DNA of 16,115 nucleotides from an uncultured Clostridium sp. (lineage in GTDB: Bacteria > Bacillota > Clostridia > Lachnospirales > Lachnospiraceae): the NCBI RefSeq assembly GCF_900547735.1, contig NZ_URHZ01000100.1, positions 1 to 16,115 of the forward strand, written 5' to 3'. This document shows positions 14,943 to 16,115 of the stretch, piece by piece (within the stretch, counting starts at the first letter, position 1; each line of letters starts with the position of its first letter). The notes beneath the pieces were generated by a model. That model was not told the DNA's origin. It saw only the letters and a program-made list of their open reading frames with translations, and did no database searches. Position numbers and translations under genes: made by a program.

Positions 14943-15215
14943 TCAAGCCGTTGCGCCCGCATTCCCGATCCTCTGCAGCAGGCTATGAGCCCATTCATAA
15001 TCTTTCTTATGCACGTAGAATGTGTATGAGCACTCCTCCCTGGCCAGCAGTCCCGCCGCCAAAGGTCTCATACCGAGGCCTCCAAGCGGACCGCCGCGGC
15101 TGCTCACTTTAAACGTGTAGTTAATCCCTGCGGCGGCAAGCGCATCCCTGACCTCGGCCTGCTTTTTCATATTCTGTGTTACATATACCTCCCTTCTGTT
15201 AAAGATAGAAAGCAT
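14943..15215 (-). CDS. Small DUF2007-like protein
   Basis: 90-residue soluble protein. EVYVTQNMKKQAEVRDALAAAG followed by INYTFKV and later YTFYVHKKDYEWAHSLLQ has the beta-alpha-beta-beta-alpha order of the DUF2007/GlnB-like fold, in which two strands flank a helix used for ligand or protein contacts. Function of such proteins is unknown. Its ATG directly follows the TAG of the gene before it, and its GGAGGGAGG ribosome binding site lies inside that gene's last codons, so the two are translationally coupled. Family assignment is from pattern memory and moderate. Confidence 0.65.
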   Translation of the reverse strand: MLSIFNRREVYVTQNMKKQAEVRDALAAAGINYTFKVSSRGGPLGGLGMRPLAAGLLAREECSYTFYVHKKDYEWAHSLLQRIGNAGATA

Positions 15216-15476
15216 CTACCTCCCTCCTCCCGTTCTTTTTCTATAAATAAAATACACTGCGGTAATAATAACCATTAATACGGTTATAACGTAAACAGAG
15301 GTGGAATCACCTGTCTTGCACGCTATATAGATAGCCGTCGGGCCGTCCGCCCCTCCTATAATTGAAATCGCTCCCTGGGCCTGTTTATCAATATACAGGC
15401 TCACGCAGCTTAAAAGTATTCCTGCCGCCGTCAAAACAGAAAGAATCAGTCCGATTACTTTTCCCTTCCCTTTCAT
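15216..15476 (-). CDS. 86-residue membrane protein with OadB-like GGADGPTAIY motif
   Basis: Two hydrophobic segments (about 7-28 and 60-78) flank GAISIIGGADGPTAIYIA (35-52). That motif is the hallmark of the beta subunit of sodium-pumping decarboxylases (oxaloacetate, methylmalonyl-CoA, glutaconyl-CoA), where its aspartate takes part in sodium and proton movement. The full beta subunit has roughly 375-430 residues, so this is only a fragment-sized protein. It is an intact gene with a good ribosome binding site (AAAGGGG) and tight coupling to neighbours, not an obvious pseudogene. No decarboxylase alpha or gamma subunit is in the window. Likely a stand-alone miniprotein; role unknown. Confidence 0.75.
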   Translation of the reverse strand: MKGKGKVIGLILSVLTAAGILLSCVSLYIDKQAQGAISIIGGADGPTAIYIACKTGDSTSVYVITVLMVIITAVYFIYRKRTGGGR

Positions 15477-15491
15477 CCATCATGCCCCTTT

Positions 15492-15884
15492 CTATTGTCT
15501 GTCAAATCCCAGATACCTGGTTCCCTGGAATGTCAAATGCCCTGTATCTCCTTCCGCAAGCATCCCATAATCACTGCCGCTAAGCTGCAGTTCCATCCTG
15601 TCGCCGCTCTCCACCTCAAATGTCGCATAGTAACTGGTGGAAGACGTGGAATGTGTTCCGTGGGCGCCCGTGGCATCCCCGGCATTGCAGTGCGTGTGAT
15701 GGCTGACATTCGTGCGCTTGGCCACAATCCTGGCCTCCACCGTCAGCCTGGGCGACTGGTTATTGCGGTTCCATTCGCCGATGCCTCTTACAAACATCAT
15801 AACAAACATTCCTATCACTATAAAGAATACCAGGAAAAACAGGATGTCAAAGCCTCCGCCGAAAAAAAACGAATCAAAAAACAT
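15492..15884 (-). CDS. DUF2500 family membrane protein
   Basis: 130 residues. One membrane segment (about 11-33) follows a Phe/Gly-rich start, then a soluble beta-rich domain: PRLTVEARIVAKRTNVS, a His/Thr/Ser-rich insertion (about 61-82), YYATFEVESGDRMELQLSGSDYGMLAEGDTGHLTFQGTRYLGF. This arrangement is the DUF2500 signature, found in Clostridia and Bacilli with no established function. The several histidines and one cysteine of the insertion could bind metal, which is only a guess. GGGAGGAG lies six bases before the ATG. It is the first gene of a run that continues with the OadB-like and DUF2007-like genes. Confidence 0.85.
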   Translation of the reverse strand: MFFDSFFFGGGFDILFFLVFFIVIGMFVMMFVRGIGEWNRNNQSPRLTVEARIVAKRTNVSHHTHCNAGDATGAHGTHSTSSTSYYATFEVESGDRMELQLSGSDYGMLAEGDTGHLTFQGTRYLGFDRQ

Positions 15885-15910
15885 CTTTTTCTCCTCCCTT
15901 ATCTGAGTAC

Positions 15911-15935
15911 AGTATAGATCATTTATGAAAATGAT
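15911..15935 (-). promoter_or_regulatory. Possible promoter/operator of the DUF2500 gene cluster
   Basis: A -10-like TATACT (15911-15916) is directly preceded on the minus strand by the palindrome ATCATTT-TCAT-AAATGAT (15918-15935), 7-bp arms. The matching -35 (AAACAT) is poor; a TTGACA at 15950-15955 is too far away. A palindrome here would suit an activator or repressor, but support is weak. Confidence 0.3.
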
Positions 15936-15985
15936 GTTTTACTTTTTTCTGTCAATTTCTGTAAATATGGATTTAATTGAGGAAC

Positions 15986-16115
15986 GAGAACGCCGCCGGT
16001 GACGGTCGGGGTTCGGGATGGTGAGGGGGAGGGGATGAGTCTTCAGTCCCGGGCTGTAGTGTGTGGTGAGGGGGAATCCAGGAGAAAAAATTCCTACGGG
16101 GACTCGCTCCCGCTG
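15986..16115 (+). repeat. Structured intergenic repeat, copy C (3' part cut off by window edge)
   Basis: Matches the reverse complement of 630-757 closely: GAGAACGCCGCC, the identical 15-mer GGTTCGGGATGGTGA (16010-16024), AGTCTTCAGTC (16038-16048), then GGGGGAATCC and TTCCTACGGGGACTCGCTCCCGC. Only the 5' half of the rod is present; the rest lies outside the window. It points the same way as copy A. It begins about 100 bases upstream of the DUF2500 gene, on the opposite strand. Confidence 0.8.

Noticed and set aside
15216..15476. Pseudogene fragment of an oxaloacetate decarboxylase beta subunit
   Set aside because: The frame is intact with its own start, ribosome binding site and coupled downstream gene, and no remains of the rest of the subunit flank it.

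Overview
The window reads as chromosomal DNA from a gut Clostridia species, most likely a Lachnospiraceae member of the [Clostridium] symbiosum/Enterocloster kind. This is inferred from the moderate GC content, strong AGGAGG-type ribosome binding sites, a Clostridia-type ATP-dependent PEP carboxykinase, a SleB-type hydrolase, and the recognisable ECF sigma/anti-sigma/membrane cassette. No tRNA, rRNA, transposase, phage gene or CRISPR array was found.

Layout. Positions 1-757 hold no convincing gene; they hold two convergent copies of a long structured repeat. Positions 841-2429 (+ strand) are an ECF sigma factor, its zinc-type anti-sigma factor and a membrane protein, closed by a bidirectional terminator. 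Everything after that is on the minus strand: a HAD phosphatase (2513-3178), pckA (3348-5045) with its own sigma-A promoter, an intergenic stretch with a possible structured RNA (5254-5381), a SleB-type cell wall hydrolase (5458-6306), and a YbaK/EbsC deacylase (6681-7148). Next comes a likely catabolic locus: a DUF3604/PHP-like metal-dependent hydrolase (10175-12490), a YfcC/DcuC-family carrier (8742-10160) and a three-part regulator (7349-8662). The last block is a run of small or unassigned genes transcribed from 15884 down to 12798: a DUF2500 protein, an 86-residue membrane protein carrying the OadB-type GGADGPTAIY motif, a DUF2007-like protein, and two tandem 326-residue paralogues of unknown function, ending in a strong terminator. 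The window closes with a third, partial copy of the structured repeat (15986-16115).

The observation I rate highest is the repeat family at the two ends. Two copies can be folded by eye into the same rod of stacked helices, and several base pairs differ between copies while pairing is kept. That points to selection on a structured RNA (or a cruciform) and not on protein. Second are the DUF3604-carrier-regulator locus, whose substrate is unknown, and the tandem paralogues, one of which has an in-frame TAG followed by 23 open codons built from a 15-nt tandem repeat.
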